The notes below the pieces were generated by a model, which saw nothing but the letters and a program-made list of their open reading frames with translations, was not told where the DNA came from and ran no database searches. From a virus, in the IMG/VR virus record IMGVR_UViG_3300043774_000313, positions 1 to 44,603 of that record: a stretch of 44,603 nt of DNA; one strand, written 5' to 3'. Of this stretch, positions 33,901-40,132 are shown piece by piece (the first letter of the stretch is position 1; each line of letters opens with the position of its first letter). The position numbers were made by a program, and so were the translations under genes.

Positions 33901-35451
33901 GCCGAACTGCTTGCCACCAAGTTTCGGGGTCTTCTTCTTTGCGTCGTCAACAACTTCAGTCTTCGGAAGAGTCTCATCAAGCGTAGGCATTGGTGGTTCG
34001 CCAGGAATCTCACCTACGGGTTTCGGCTTGCTTTCCTTCTTTGGCTTCTTGACCGGGTCGGTCATTCCCCATGCGACTTCGTTTCCTTTATGATCGAAAG
34101 AAGCAACAGGTTCAATACCTAAAGCTTGAAGTTTCTCGTCGTCAACAAGAGTGGCAAGCCCGTTATCTAATTTGACAACATGGAGATGGTCGCCCTCTTC
34201 AAAGTCTTTGTCTGGATAGACGCTGTTCTTGATGTTTCGAGCCTGATCAATGGCTGTATCGGTGGTGGCAAACTTTCCTCCACCAGACCAACCAGCCGTA
34301 TCATCAAGAGCTTTCTGGCTTGTTGAATCTTTCTTCTTCTTTACTGGTGCGCCATCACGCGCAATCATTGAACCGGCCTTGTAGGAAGCAATTGGCTTAG
34401 CCTTCATGGCTTTCATGCGTTCGTCGTCAACGACAATCATCTTGCCGTCTTCGTCCTTTACGACATGAAATACGACATCTTTCTTCTTGCTTGATGCGTC
34501 CTTTGCTCCAAGGAGTGCAGAGTTCTGATCTTTGTGGGCGGTACCAAATGCTTTACCAGGGAGTTTCTCTTCCGATACGGCAGTAGCGGTCATATCCTCA
34601 GCAGCGGCTGATCCAGATGGTTTCTTCTTCCAGTTCTCAATCGCTTCGGCCCACGCATCAGGTTCTTCTACAACTTCAGGTGTCTTTGGTGTTGGCGTTA
34701 CCGCTTCTGGGATATCGGCTTCAGGAGCATCTGCTTCTGGTGCCTTCGGCTTGCGTGGCTTCTCTGGTACTTCTGAAGGTTTGTCTGTCGGGGAAAGACC
34801 GAGATAGTCCATCACCCTTGTCTTCTTCGGCTTCTTCGGCTTCAGTTTCCTTGCTTCAACACGAGAAGCGACATCGTCAAGACGACCTGCAATACGCTCT
34901 TTGAGTGGCCCACGCTGTTCGCGCCTGCTCTGCCTCTCATCAAGCTTGTCTGCGCCTTGTTCAAGAATGTTTGCAAGCCTGCGCTTGCCTTTCTTGATCT
35001 TCCTCTTGGCGCGCTGGGTGATGCTAGGGCGTTCCCATGGAGTGTTGTCTTGAACTAACCCGTCACCGTCAGCGTCCTGCGCATCGGGGTCATAAGCCTG
35101 TGCCCCTCTGCCGATGCTACCGAGGGCTTTGATATCAATGTTGCCGATGCGATCAGCCCAGACAATCATTGAATCGGCATTAGCAAGAGACTTGTGAGCG
35201 ATTTGCGCCCGTGAAGAGAAAGACTTTGTCGCTACTTCAATGCGATCAGAGTGAACCCGGTCAAGAGAACCGTACGGAAGACTTTGATCTAAGGGGTAGA
35301 CGATTACATCAACGTCAGAAGAGATGTCCTTCTGAGACAGGACGAGACCTTTAGAAATCCTATTTCTCGTCCTTGCAGTAAGCGCAACAGAAGACCCCCG
35401 AATGGCGGCCTTGTGTTGAAGGATCGAGAACTCTACTCGTTCTTTACGCAT
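24958..35451 (-). CDS. 3497-residue giant modular protein
   Basis: One uninterrupted 10.5-kb frame. In order: N-terminal 110 residues of basic/mixed sequence; DADGDGLVQDNTPWERP (126-142); a Lys/Pro-rich linker; three HVV modules (about 300-573), with later copies near residue 1973 and at the C-terminus (FHVV at 3449-3452); a very long acidic/lysine-rich helical region (about 600-1900) that looks like coiled coil; a mixed alpha/beta region; a PI3/4-kinase-like domain (about 2575-2730) with YYDRQGHNW and YHPIDHGNAF as catalytic-loop and metal-binding motifs; then a Gly/Ala-rich region and a final alpha/beta part. No membrane segments. A tape measure is unlikely given the capsid context and enzymatic domain. 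It may be a virion-internal polyprotein; the role is inferred. Confidence 0.85.
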   Translation of the reverse strand: MRKERVEFSILQHKAAIRGSSVALTARTRNRISKGLVLSQKDISSDVDVIVYPLDQSLPYGSLDRVHSDRIEVATKSFSSRAQIAHKSLANADSMIVWADRIGNIDIKALGSIGRGAQAYDPDAQDADGDGLVQDNTPWERPSITQRAKRKIKKGKRRLANILEQGADKLDERQSRREQRGPLKERIAGRLDDVASRVEARKLKPKKPKKTRVMDYLGLSPTDKPSEVPEKPRKPKAPEADAPEADIPEAVTPTPKTPEVVEEPDAWAEAIENWKKKPSGSAAAEDMTATAVSEEKLPGKAFGTAHKDQNSALLGAKDASSKKKDVVFHVVKDEDGKMIVVDDERMKAMKAKPIASYKAGSMIARDGAPVKKKKDSTSQKALDDTAGWSGGGKFATTDTAIDQARNIKNSVYPDKDFEEGDHLHVVKLDNGLATLVDDEKLQALGIEPVASFDHKGNEVAWGMTDPVKKPKKESKPKPVGEIPGEPPMPTLDETLPKTEVVDDAKKKTPKLGGKQFGRPFKNEKSAAKRANELSSADGSLYHVVETDQGFRVVDQDRLDAMGIKPVYTSDQKYFKPAPAFKPKEDATPNADKGKIVDESPTWTGGPQEIPNLKNWPLIGKHPESSWDKLSTDGDAATLKKVREAWKDMRDSIGKEGPAVDWANKYIKILDEKIKAAETNTQDGIKPEKQSKPKKITTGQSGQIQFAMAILKEDLTKPSSEWTNGDKDSFEMSIAELDDILDSYEQNKVVDILREELAKINGSYLKTMEKVPTKKELDDALEAKLSTLADAESLNASMAGVYSDKELTEYKKVFEKALAELESLTPMEIQAFGAYNDYEDELVGIRNNIAIIDLTIGTGKDIQDVVDEFFKAELDKSKVEKKKLSLKEHDSLKDELDAMLQGLYGPSWDGKSKPKPDQKLVDAWYEKLDGFETDGSVEPIPSGSTQPPYIVSVETLKEMAETYGMKRSASKEVVDAGDVLESTGLPKRFTKEMTALETVAAKKFKDSVGANYEAYTKPDGSFDSKKWIADRKKAEKDYQASVAMYTAIPNQENLDKYLDAHARSLLLSNSFAKASKYFETKKSVKNNKPLGKDENPTWFNPATGAVMDPMTDLGPDLSLDAWVDGKGQDIADMNGTTVREEAKSHFKDVESQMKEIADDLKPGGKYDGYDKLKLMDALAERMLGSEDPAEMDAAEVFIRLLETEAITGLTPKDFKNAAKTYGLAAKKKIKAMGTEEKESPTGSALSGYKNTVKEILGSDKDTIDKMNDLWDLKYEIDKYSSDLKIDEEIDKAAEMDAASNDVYKEIEQLSLNLDTEKAMEIAPKLDMETNNVANLIDNFQDTDVANWTESQKADWLNQHATIKYELESLGKDGPLGDLVTEQLDYLDAALEDFENAFDTSGFKGSWYLDSDKKIYNIVNAENIFNEISDSTLSDEQKLQALDDLRKQLTDYISDLKIDDETGKVNELQSLMLDIDYTREKLAEEIGYKISGEDLFSPQNLPKSVSVKETASMSQAERDIHYESVIGELDAKLDKAKKALDYEAIKNIINEKGDLLKKKLLEDFDYAQNNPKKVSPDSPVPFKTSKQIDAADKDNATELVISTELGAAKDNLIDYLGKSGIADTSLLYLEETNLPDGETGEQWVVKSVAGERALRKSLVEKLRSKVENGDDIGEIAALRTHLHNFDVLTRDGSYSSENAPDMTAIDRFNHLGPSAQKGIIKSLSNSEVDFKKAALAKIGTKKQTKKQVAEDIKKIEESVNPPEPEAPKIQNTSASAVSAQIEEVKAGGGKINQAFIDAAPEGAILGVVSDWEKANQEVNDGNAPKFKGKTGILHYFENDDSKVGYWVDEKFTKNDELGAWQETVPHMYSYDGKDSDGNPIPAGVIGGSIATQWVKGDFTPSEGSPLFEKASLSTSDEYSLINDIVNPFEHAFMDSSSKNFDNINLYSTDAGKTFDKDFYEKFGSNGGVVVKDSDGLFHVVKRSEWKALTGEQQDQFAVIRDIKPVWSTWAGSEVGTGKLPNDFVDLTESEKLDVVTAWMNQPAMTLDGFPNAYALQNSGLISSTSDLLGLDNEESRQNIAHYVEQVQVEINNGKGPDEEMAFYSVKFGDADPVILRIKGSNILLADKYPAIFQKIGGFDSSGSYTDYVGEMTSDSSKTIGKVLSNPDDNDWMEAEGIDAAATFAVANNWAEKLDGGGSSLASKKLEEANVRLADMKKQFDMVFDGKDISKMSEDEIKAAFTEKGLDHDSFVTKMRSTLIRRQAAKAWLANNAAYNLDSMETVAEVNKNLLAGVYNDPKDLLPAINDATEQANIAKKMMEEAAEALNSGVLGDKSTAEHITDYISAKQKMKASIGTEKQIKEIASQFKDKKYAGKTVLIVDGEERFLKQGSVFHENSPSVQQAADVATAIAPILKQGQQLGIFKISDDKYAVIDMEEAINANMAAPEAIFTNAVPGSIPIADATDVMDLMTSPGMPKVKEGYAGIENLGVSAPNGVAIGKFVPSGLPTDASDELIATEAAKLDDFIATGGSLADVPNDLLLEAIWQHREGAGKSGRFKFLSKASGYNDSYAPDEKKKTHRFLDTATGHTFVLKSATRNDQEGARELFGNQVMQTLGFPSSGGRTASVIFTAPNKYAQYSHPDSNPESEQFSVLLESSEMLYEGKNLGHVRDMPKAEREEVISRLTPESLAGGVVMDSMFRYYDRQGHNWIAVENPDGTVQYHPIDHGNAFGDFKQHKFFDKDGNKMPKGANSQATEDKLGFMFTGLDGDGTWKLAKESMTTPERKQRFAEAVLHAVHRAETTDYAEEAEKLISGQNLSGANAATVRKSAQRLDEKKARIASYVDPMLKELGMSDEEIATARQTVENEVGTGLLKASKTPKKVTSPGQTVSKMTKAEPIAGEEAFGNAPALPNAKTVTSALEAAQANVGSHHYVSIGGGQVKGGARIHVTPVAGGAPNLTTMTLAIDDNEAKALAASLAAKIDASGSGVEILSIGGQHKFFRTDNGVLKADPRTADLGDPNGYNSNLTEIGGTAGDTASAHIIAKTEEGHVIIVNTGTAGSAYSTAGTVQVHFAGDTAPTPQQVHDVLAKIGIKDSGYTADDQWKAQAAELLVRTYDGFDPTKMKEPLGTRLARVASEQGLTVNDLEPYFDSMGRMRFRLSDEAWARVQTNNPGLKESGHVMIKTMNAYADEANITRMITSGGVLSKADQVTAGFGLGGTSVGGGGGGASAQEDLGTGGGKGVFMTPVATTGKHKDVWTTRGTDVIFDGEAMLRDIGWWAHGPHDGPFGVINPDSGRINSVSSKTSVGNMSKKETFEFLPDGAATLDKMKGVVLNGGYSANRRLNLIKIYKDQGIDEINGIPVEDFFIASPDGARKMLGPNFSSSSLHGFSVASKSSLNKPTEELVVLPGDIPTNLNSAYFYWGDKGLKKTPNVTTAKKRALKAASENADVKFHVVRDAAGNYRVLSNLGLEQLIGKNAAVTVYNTFFNGAEIDVPGKTVA
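33732..34551 (-). repeat. Three tandem HVV protein modules in the giant protein
   Basis: Residues about 300-365, 391-457 and 513-573 share the pattern K/G-x-F-(G/A)...K-x-x-A-x-x-(A)-x(about 10)-(F/L/Y)HVV-x-x-D-x-G-x-x-x-V-(V)-D-x-(E/D)-(K/R)-(L/M)-x-A-(M/L)-(G/K)-x-(K/E)-P-(I/V)-x-(S/T). Examples are FHVVKDEDGKMIVVDDERM, LHVVKLDNGLATLVDDEKL and YHVVETDQGFRVVDQDRL. They are separated by Lys/Pro-rich linkers. Two more copies occur far downstream in the same protein. Diverged at DNA level. Confidence 0.75.
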
Positions 35452-35510
35452 GTCCCCGTCATTCTGTAGGCGTTACCAACTGCAAGAGGTTACCATTCAG
35501 CAAAGCCCTG

Positions 35511-35798
35511 TCAGGACAAAGGAACCTGTTGTTCGGATTCTTCCGTTGTTGTCATTGAGTCAATCTCGACTCTTTCAGCGCGTGTAGGCACTCTCGGCCC
35601 GTCAATCTGGAAACTCTCCCCCAACGACCAGAGGATTTGAGAAACAAGCCTTCTCTGTGATGATGGCAATAGGTCAACCCATTTCTCCCATTCTTTGCCT
35701 TGTTCTGAAAGACCAATAACGTCTACTCCTTCGTCTTTCTCTACGGCAAGAGCAAACTTAGTTCCGTTCTGGTTGTTAATCTTCGCTATTGCCTTCAT
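35511..35798 (-). CDS. Unrecognised small protein
   Basis: 95 residues; the ATG overlaps the stop of the 891-residue gene (TAATG), so translation is coupled. A beta-like N-terminus (KAIAKINNQNGTKFALAVE) is followed by a helical segment with WEKWVDLLPSSQRRLVSQILWSLG and a hydrophilic tail. No family recognised. It sits directly before the giant gene. Confidence 0.75.
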   Translation of the reverse strand: MKAIAKINNQNGTKFALAVEKDEGVDVIGLSEQGKEWEKWVDLLPSSQRRLVSQILWSLGESFQIDGPRVPTRAERVEIDSMTTTEESEQQVPLS

Positions 35799-38473
35799 TA
35801 GATGTTGACTCCCAATGTCCTAAGAAACATCTTCCTTGATGATTTCATCTGGTTGACACGAGAAGAGAACAGACGTTTGACTGTTTCAAGATGGTTCTTC
35901 TCAGCATCGGTGATTCCAGCAATTTGAAGCCTTGAAATATAAGCGTCCCAGTCAAACATTTGTGCGTTCTTCAGTAGGTCCTCATACATTTGAGCGACCT
36001 TTGCCTTAATGCTCTCCTGTTCCTTGATCTTCTCTAGTAGCCACCTAGCGGATCCGTCCTGCTTGAGGTACGCAGGCAAGTCAAGACCCGTGAACCTGCC
36101 ACCTGCAGCAAGAACGTTTCTTCCATTGGAGAAGGAAGCAACATCAACACCCTGCCCCTTCAATGGAACAACAGTTCCTGGGGTACGCCCCTCGTTGTTC
36201 GTGAGGTAGTCAAGCATCACAAGACGAGCGATGTCTGAGGATTGAACATCAGAAATAGCCATGTCGTAATCAGGCTTACCCTTATCAAACGAGTCTGGAA
36301 TCTGAACAAGAGAACGCCTGTCGTTGGCTTTACCAACAATCAAAGAAGATGGAGCTGGGACACCGAGAGCGTTAGCAATATCGTTGCCGACGACTGTTCC
36401 AAGATGAGAAACCCCAGAACCTTTAGTCTCGACCCATACTGTCCCATCGGACATTGTCACTAGCCTTCTGCCATTGCCGTAATCAGTGGTCTTTGCCTTG
36501 TCAATAACTGAACCCCTCTGGAAGGAATCAGTAGCCAAGAGGGATTCCATTGTGGCTTCAATCTTCTTGCCTGTCTCAACAGCCTCGTCGTTGCCCTGTA
36601 CGGAAACAGTATCTACGATGCTCCACGATTCTTGTGATTTGCCCTTACCCTTTGAGTCTCCTGACATCCAAGATTCGTAAATCCATCTAGCGACCGTCTT
36701 TGTTTCGTTGCCTTTCTTTACGACAACAAGTTCGTTTGGCTTGTCGATACCAGGGAAGCTTTCTGTATAGACAAGATCCCCCTTGGAGTCTCTAACCATT
36801 TGCCTCAGAGCCGCGCCACCTTCATCACCTGAACGCCTAGCGGCTTCTAGGCTCCTGCGTAAAGCAGCGGCTCTTCCTTGACTTATTGGCTTAGTAGCAG
36901 AGATGCCGAGTTCTCCAGATCCAGGCAATGCGTATCTGATGCTTACGATGCCGGCTCCAAATAAAGAAACTTCGTTTCCTCCGATATTTGTAGGAGATCC
37001 GAGTGTTGTAATCCATGTGCCACCCGCAATATCTGGATTCTTTCTCTGCTTGGCAATCCTGTTGACATCTGCAACAGGGGAAAGAACAACACCGTCGGCT
37101 CTAATCAGCCTGCGATAATCACCACTTACGGAGTTGGCGGCCCGAACTTCTTTGGCTACGACTTCTTCCATCTTCTTTGCTGAGGCTTTGGATATTGGAG
37201 GGATTTGTGCTGCGCGTTGAATTGCAATTGGGGATCCAAGATATTGACCACCTTGAACAGCTTCACCCCTTCGGATTGATGGGGCACCAACAACAGAAGT
37301 TCTTCCTCTACTATTCACGCCGTTGGCAGCATTTGCAGCAGCAATTAAAGCCATCTCGAATAGTTGTGTTCCACAGTTGGAGAAAGTGTTGTTAGCGAAT
37401 CGTCCTCCGTGTTCATAGCCAGGAGGACAACGCCTGACTTGATTTCCGCCGATGCGAGCCAGCATTCTTCCTCGACCACCACCACCGCCTCCAGGTGTTA
37501 AAGCTCTGTATGCAGTTGACCTAACAGGACTACGAAGTCTTGACATATCACCAGGAATCACATAAGACACAGCAGCCTGAGCTGCTCTTCCTGCGCCACT
37601 GCGTGTCCGAACTAAACCAGTCTTTGCACGTAAAGACAGGTTGTCTCCCGTTGGTTCGTGAAGAATTGTGCGTTCACCAGAAGCAGTAGCAATGATTGCC
37701 ATCTTTATGTCAATCAGATTCTGCCTTCTAGAAATAGAACCAGTCATGATTGACGACTCGTGGAATGAAACAACATCATCGGCTTTGGAGTTGAGCCTGA
37801 GAGCGAATGGTTCGGTTGTTTCTTCGCCTCCACAGTCATTGCATCCGCAACCACAATCATCCTTGATTGGGTCTTGCTTCTTGTTCAGTGAAGCAGAGTA
37901 ATGAAACACATTTGCTATCTGCGCAAAGGGATCAACTTCCTCTAGTAAAGACTTCTCGCTCGCCCTGACAATCTTGTTAACCCATCCGATTGCTGCATTG
38001 CCACCCCAAGCGGCCCATGCGACTCTTCCGGGTGATGGGTAACCCTCGTCGCCTGGACTCCATCCTTGTCCTTGCTTGTCAACATTGTGCCGAGCTAAAT
38101 ATGACTTCATGCGTTTGATTGTTGCAAGAGAAACAGGTGATCCTGAAGCAAGTTGCTTTGCTCGCGCTCTACCAACATCAGTAAAGCCATCACCGGCGTG
38201 TCCTTCTGACATCCATTTCAAGGCGCGTTTGGCTTCTTCCACTACTGCTTTAGGAGGCGAGAAAGAATCTTGAGACTTTACAGAGACACGTGATTCAAGA
38301 ACGTCTTGAACATAACGAACCTTCTCATCCCACACCGAAGTGATTGTCTGATCAGGGTCATCAATTGCCGAGAGCATCCTCTCGGTGTCTTCAGTAAGAG
38401 TTGCTGACCACGACTTGGTGGACAACCTTCTACCGTTTAGGGCTTTACCCGCGATGCGCTCGTCGGCGTCCAT
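35798..38473 (-). CDS. 891-residue modular protein with a degenerate kinase-like domain
   Basis: In order: a helical N-terminus; a segment of about 80-170 with ARAKQLASGSPVSLATIKRM, SYLARHNVDK and RVAWAAWGGNAAIGWVNKIV, a small domain recurrent in phage head-region proteins; a Cys cluster CGCGCNDCGG (near 207); a Gly/Arg-rich part; a CPPGYEHGGRF...NCG motif (near 350), also recurrent in actinophage structural proteins; a mixed region; and a kinase-like segment (about 680-800) in which the catalytic loop reads DYLTNNEGRTPGTVV, where PI3/4-kinase/HipA relatives have D-R-H-x-x-N. The key residues are replaced, so it may be a pseudokinase. It follows the acidic 85-residue gene by 8 bases. Probably virion-associated by context; function unknown. 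Confidence 0.85.
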   Translation of the reverse strand: MDADERIAGKALNGRRLSTKSWSATLTEDTERMLSAIDDPDQTITSVWDEKVRYVQDVLESRVSVKSQDSFSPPKAVVEEAKRALKWMSEGHAGDGFTDVGRARAKQLASGSPVSLATIKRMKSYLARHNVDKQGQGWSPGDEGYPSPGRVAWAAWGGNAAIGWVNKIVRASEKSLLEEVDPFAQIANVFHYSASLNKKQDPIKDDCGCGCNDCGGEETTEPFALRLNSKADDVVSFHESSIMTGSISRRQNLIDIKMAIIATASGERTILHEPTGDNLSLRAKTGLVRTRSGAGRAAQAAVSYVIPGDMSRLRSPVRSTAYRALTPGGGGGGRGRMLARIGGNQVRRCPPGYEHGGRFANNTFSNCGTQLFEMALIAAANAANGVNSRGRTSVVGAPSIRRGEAVQGGQYLGSPIAIQRAAQIPPISKASAKKMEEVVAKEVRAANSVSGDYRRLIRADGVVLSPVADVNRIAKQRKNPDIAGGTWITTLGSPTNIGGNEVSLFGAGIVSIRYALPGSGELGISATKPISQGRAAALRRSLEAARRSGDEGGAALRQMVRDSKGDLVYTESFPGIDKPNELVVVKKGNETKTVARWIYESWMSGDSKGKGKSQESWSIVDTVSVQGNDEAVETGKKIEATMESLLATDSFQRGSVIDKAKTTDYGNGRRLVTMSDGTVWVETKGSGVSHLGTVVGNDIANALGVPAPSSLIVGKANDRRSLVQIPDSFDKGKPDYDMAISDVQSSDIARLVMLDYLTNNEGRTPGTVVPLKGQGVDVASFSNGRNVLAAGGRFTGLDLPAYLKQDGSARWLLEKIKEQESIKAKVAQMYEDLLKNAQMFDWDAYISRLQIAGITDAEKNHLETVKRLFSSRVNQMKSSRKMFLRTLGVNI

Positions 38474-38481
38474 CTGGGCAA

Positions 38482-38739
38482 TCAGCCCTCGTCGGAGTCG
38501 GCCTGCTTCTTGCGCGAGCGCTTAGAGGAGGTCTCCTCTGTAGCTTCGGCTTCTGCCACATTGTCAGCGACAGCAGGCTCCTCGGCCTTCGGCTCTTCAG
38601 TAAGTTCTTCAACTACAGGAGCCTCAACGACTTCTTCTGCCTTCTGTGTTGCTTCTTCAACCTTCGCGGGTGCTGGCGACAATGTCACCTGCGGGGCCTG
38701 CGGGGCATCTTGACCAACTAAACGGTGTTTCTTCTTCAT
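38482..38739 (-). CDS. Small acidic low-complexity protein
   Basis: 85 residues, mostly Glu, Ala, Pro and Val with repeated (V/E)EE(A/P) patterns, and basic ends (MKKKHR and SSKRSRKKQ). Probably unfolded. Small acidic proteins beside protease and capsid genes are sometimes scaffold- or cargo-related, but composition alone supports no function. Starts 9 bases after the upstream stop, so in the same operon. The opposite strand also has an open frame here; the minus strand is preferred because of operon continuity and a better ribosome site. Confidence 0.6.
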   Translation of the reverse strand: MKKKHRLVGQDAPQAPQVTLSPAPAKVEEATQKAEEVVEAPVVEELTEEPKAEEPAVADNVAEAEATEETSSKRSRKKQADSDEG

Positions 38740-38748
38740 GTGATCCTC

Positions 38749-40020
38749 CTAGATCAATCCTTGTTCGTGGAGTTCAGTTTCCATTTGAAGAGCCTCAAAC
38801 TCCATGAGTGCTGCTTCAATTTCTGACTGTTCTGCGCTCTTCTGTTCACCAGCGACCAAAGCAGAAGTTTCGTACTCCCACTGATCCATGGCAAGAACCT
38901 TGCCGTCGGTGTCAACAAATACGTCGTATGAATAGCCATCTTCGCCATCCATCTCAACGCAGTAAGCAACTTGTCCCTCAAACATTTGAACACCAACTGA
39001 AAGAGCCTTACCCTGGATTGAACCAGCAGCAATCTCGATCGCTTCGTCTCCGCCGATTACATCGTCACCGATAGTAAGAGCGTCTTCTGTAATTGGGTGC
39101 CATCCTTCTGATTCTCCTGAACCAGTGAAGTAAGCCTCAATGAGCCTTCCGTCTTTGCGACGCATGTCAACAACAAACTTGTCGTACTTCTCGCTGTAGC
39201 CAGAATCAACAACTTCTGCGTCGTACATATCCTCAGCCATTGCTTCAACTTCAAGAAGGTCTGCTCCACCCTTAATTGGGAAACAGCCACCTGTGCAGCC
39301 TTCGCATGGACTTGTTCCCTCGTCCATAACTTTGCGTTCCATTGCGCAGAGGAAGTCTCCATCAAGAGAGTCTTTCTTGCCCATCTTTGCGAGCTTTGCT
39401 TTACGCTTTGCGAGATTTGACCGACGAACAAGTTCGCCTTTCATGTTGTCATCGTCTGCCACAGAGTCGCCAGGCATCACGTGGGTTGCACCCATGCCCT
39501 TCATCTCTTCGTCTTCTTCTTCATCTTCCATTACCTCTGCGACTTCATTGGCACCCTTGGTCATAACAGCCATGGCCCCACATTTGCCGCATACTTTGTC
39601 GCCGGCTTTGTAACCACAACCTTCAGCTGCACCCTTAGGGCAATTCTTGACGCCTCCGTCTCCGTTGATCCTCACGACAGCTTTGCCTTCAACGGCTTCA
39701 TCGCTCTCTGGAGTCTCAACTGCATCTTCTTCAAGACTGACAGCCTCTTCTGGAGTTTCAAGTTCGTCTTCGTCTTCGCTCTTACTAGAAGACCAGTTCT
39801 CAGGAAGTATTCCCTCAAGACCCAAAGCCTTTGCGCGCTTCAAGATGTACTTCATCGTTGCTTGCTTGTCTTTCGCCCTACCGAAAGCCTTGACGGCATT
39901 CTTCAGGTCCTCTTCATCCTTGATGGGGTAAGAACCGTCTGGCATAGCCATACCTTCTTCTGCCATGTCGGTGCGGCTCTCTGTTGAGTAGTCGCGCTTC
40001 ATGTCGTATTCATCAGCCAT
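38749..40020 (-). CDS. Acidic Cys-rich protein with a PepSY-like C-terminal region
   Basis: 423 residues from the ATG at 40020, chosen because GGAGGAAC lies 5-12 bases upstream; an in-frame start at 40065 is less suitable. It has MPDGSYPIKDEEDLKNAV and a following basic helix ending GLEGILPENW, a module recurrent in phage head-region proteins. Then come a very acidic linker, a zinc-ribbon-like CPKGAAEGCG...CGKCGAM region, a second Cys cluster SPCEGCTGGCF, and a C-terminal part with AIEIAAGSIQGKALS and AYCVEMDGEDGYSYDVFVDT, a PepSY-like beta-helix pattern. It lies right after the prohead protease. A scaffold or internal virion role is plausible; unproven. Confidence 0.8.
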   Translation of the reverse strand: MADEYDMKRDYSTESRTDMAEEGMAMPDGSYPIKDEEDLKNAVKAFGRAKDKQATMKYILKRAKALGLEGILPENWSSSKSEDEDELETPEEAVSLEEDAVETPESDEAVEGKAVVRINGDGGVKNCPKGAAEGCGYKAGDKVCGKCGAMAVMTKGANEVAEVMEDEEEDEEMKGMGATHVMPGDSVADDDNMKGELVRRSNLAKRKAKLAKMGKKDSLDGDFLCAMERKVMDEGTSPCEGCTGGCFPIKGGADLLEVEAMAEDMYDAEVVDSGYSEKYDKFVVDMRRKDGRLIEAYFTGSGESEGWHPITEDALTIGDDVIGGDEAIEIAAGSIQGKALSVGVQMFEGQVAYCVEMDGEDGYSYDVFVDTDGKVLAMDQWEYETSALVAGEQKSAEQSEIEAALMEFEALQMETELHEQGLI

Positions 40021-40132
40021 TGGTTGTTCCTCCGTTGTCTTTCGGGGTAATCGATACTTCCCCATTGATAATAGGGAGAGTGTCGGCAGTTCCGATAGAA
40101 CTGTACAGCATCCCCTTTCCTTTACAGATCAT
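40013..40132 (-). CDS. 39-residue ORF coupled to the prohead protease gene
   Basis: The ATG at 40132 overlaps the protease stop as AATGA. The frame runs 39 codons (starts MICKGKGMLYSSIG, then a hydrophobic LPIINGEVSI stretch) to a TGA at 40013-40015, eight bases inside the next gene. It exactly fills the 108-base gap between two genes, with coupling geometry on both sides. Too short for a family call; it could also be a non-functional translational bridge. Confidence 0.45.
   Translation of the reverse strand: MICKGKGMLYSSIGTADTLPIINGEVSITPKDNGGTTNG

Noticed and set aside
24958-35451. Giant protein as tail tape measure
   Set aside because: No hydrophobic/membrane segments, located between head genes rather than tail genes, and it contains a kinase-like domain and HVV modules. 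Not fully excluded.
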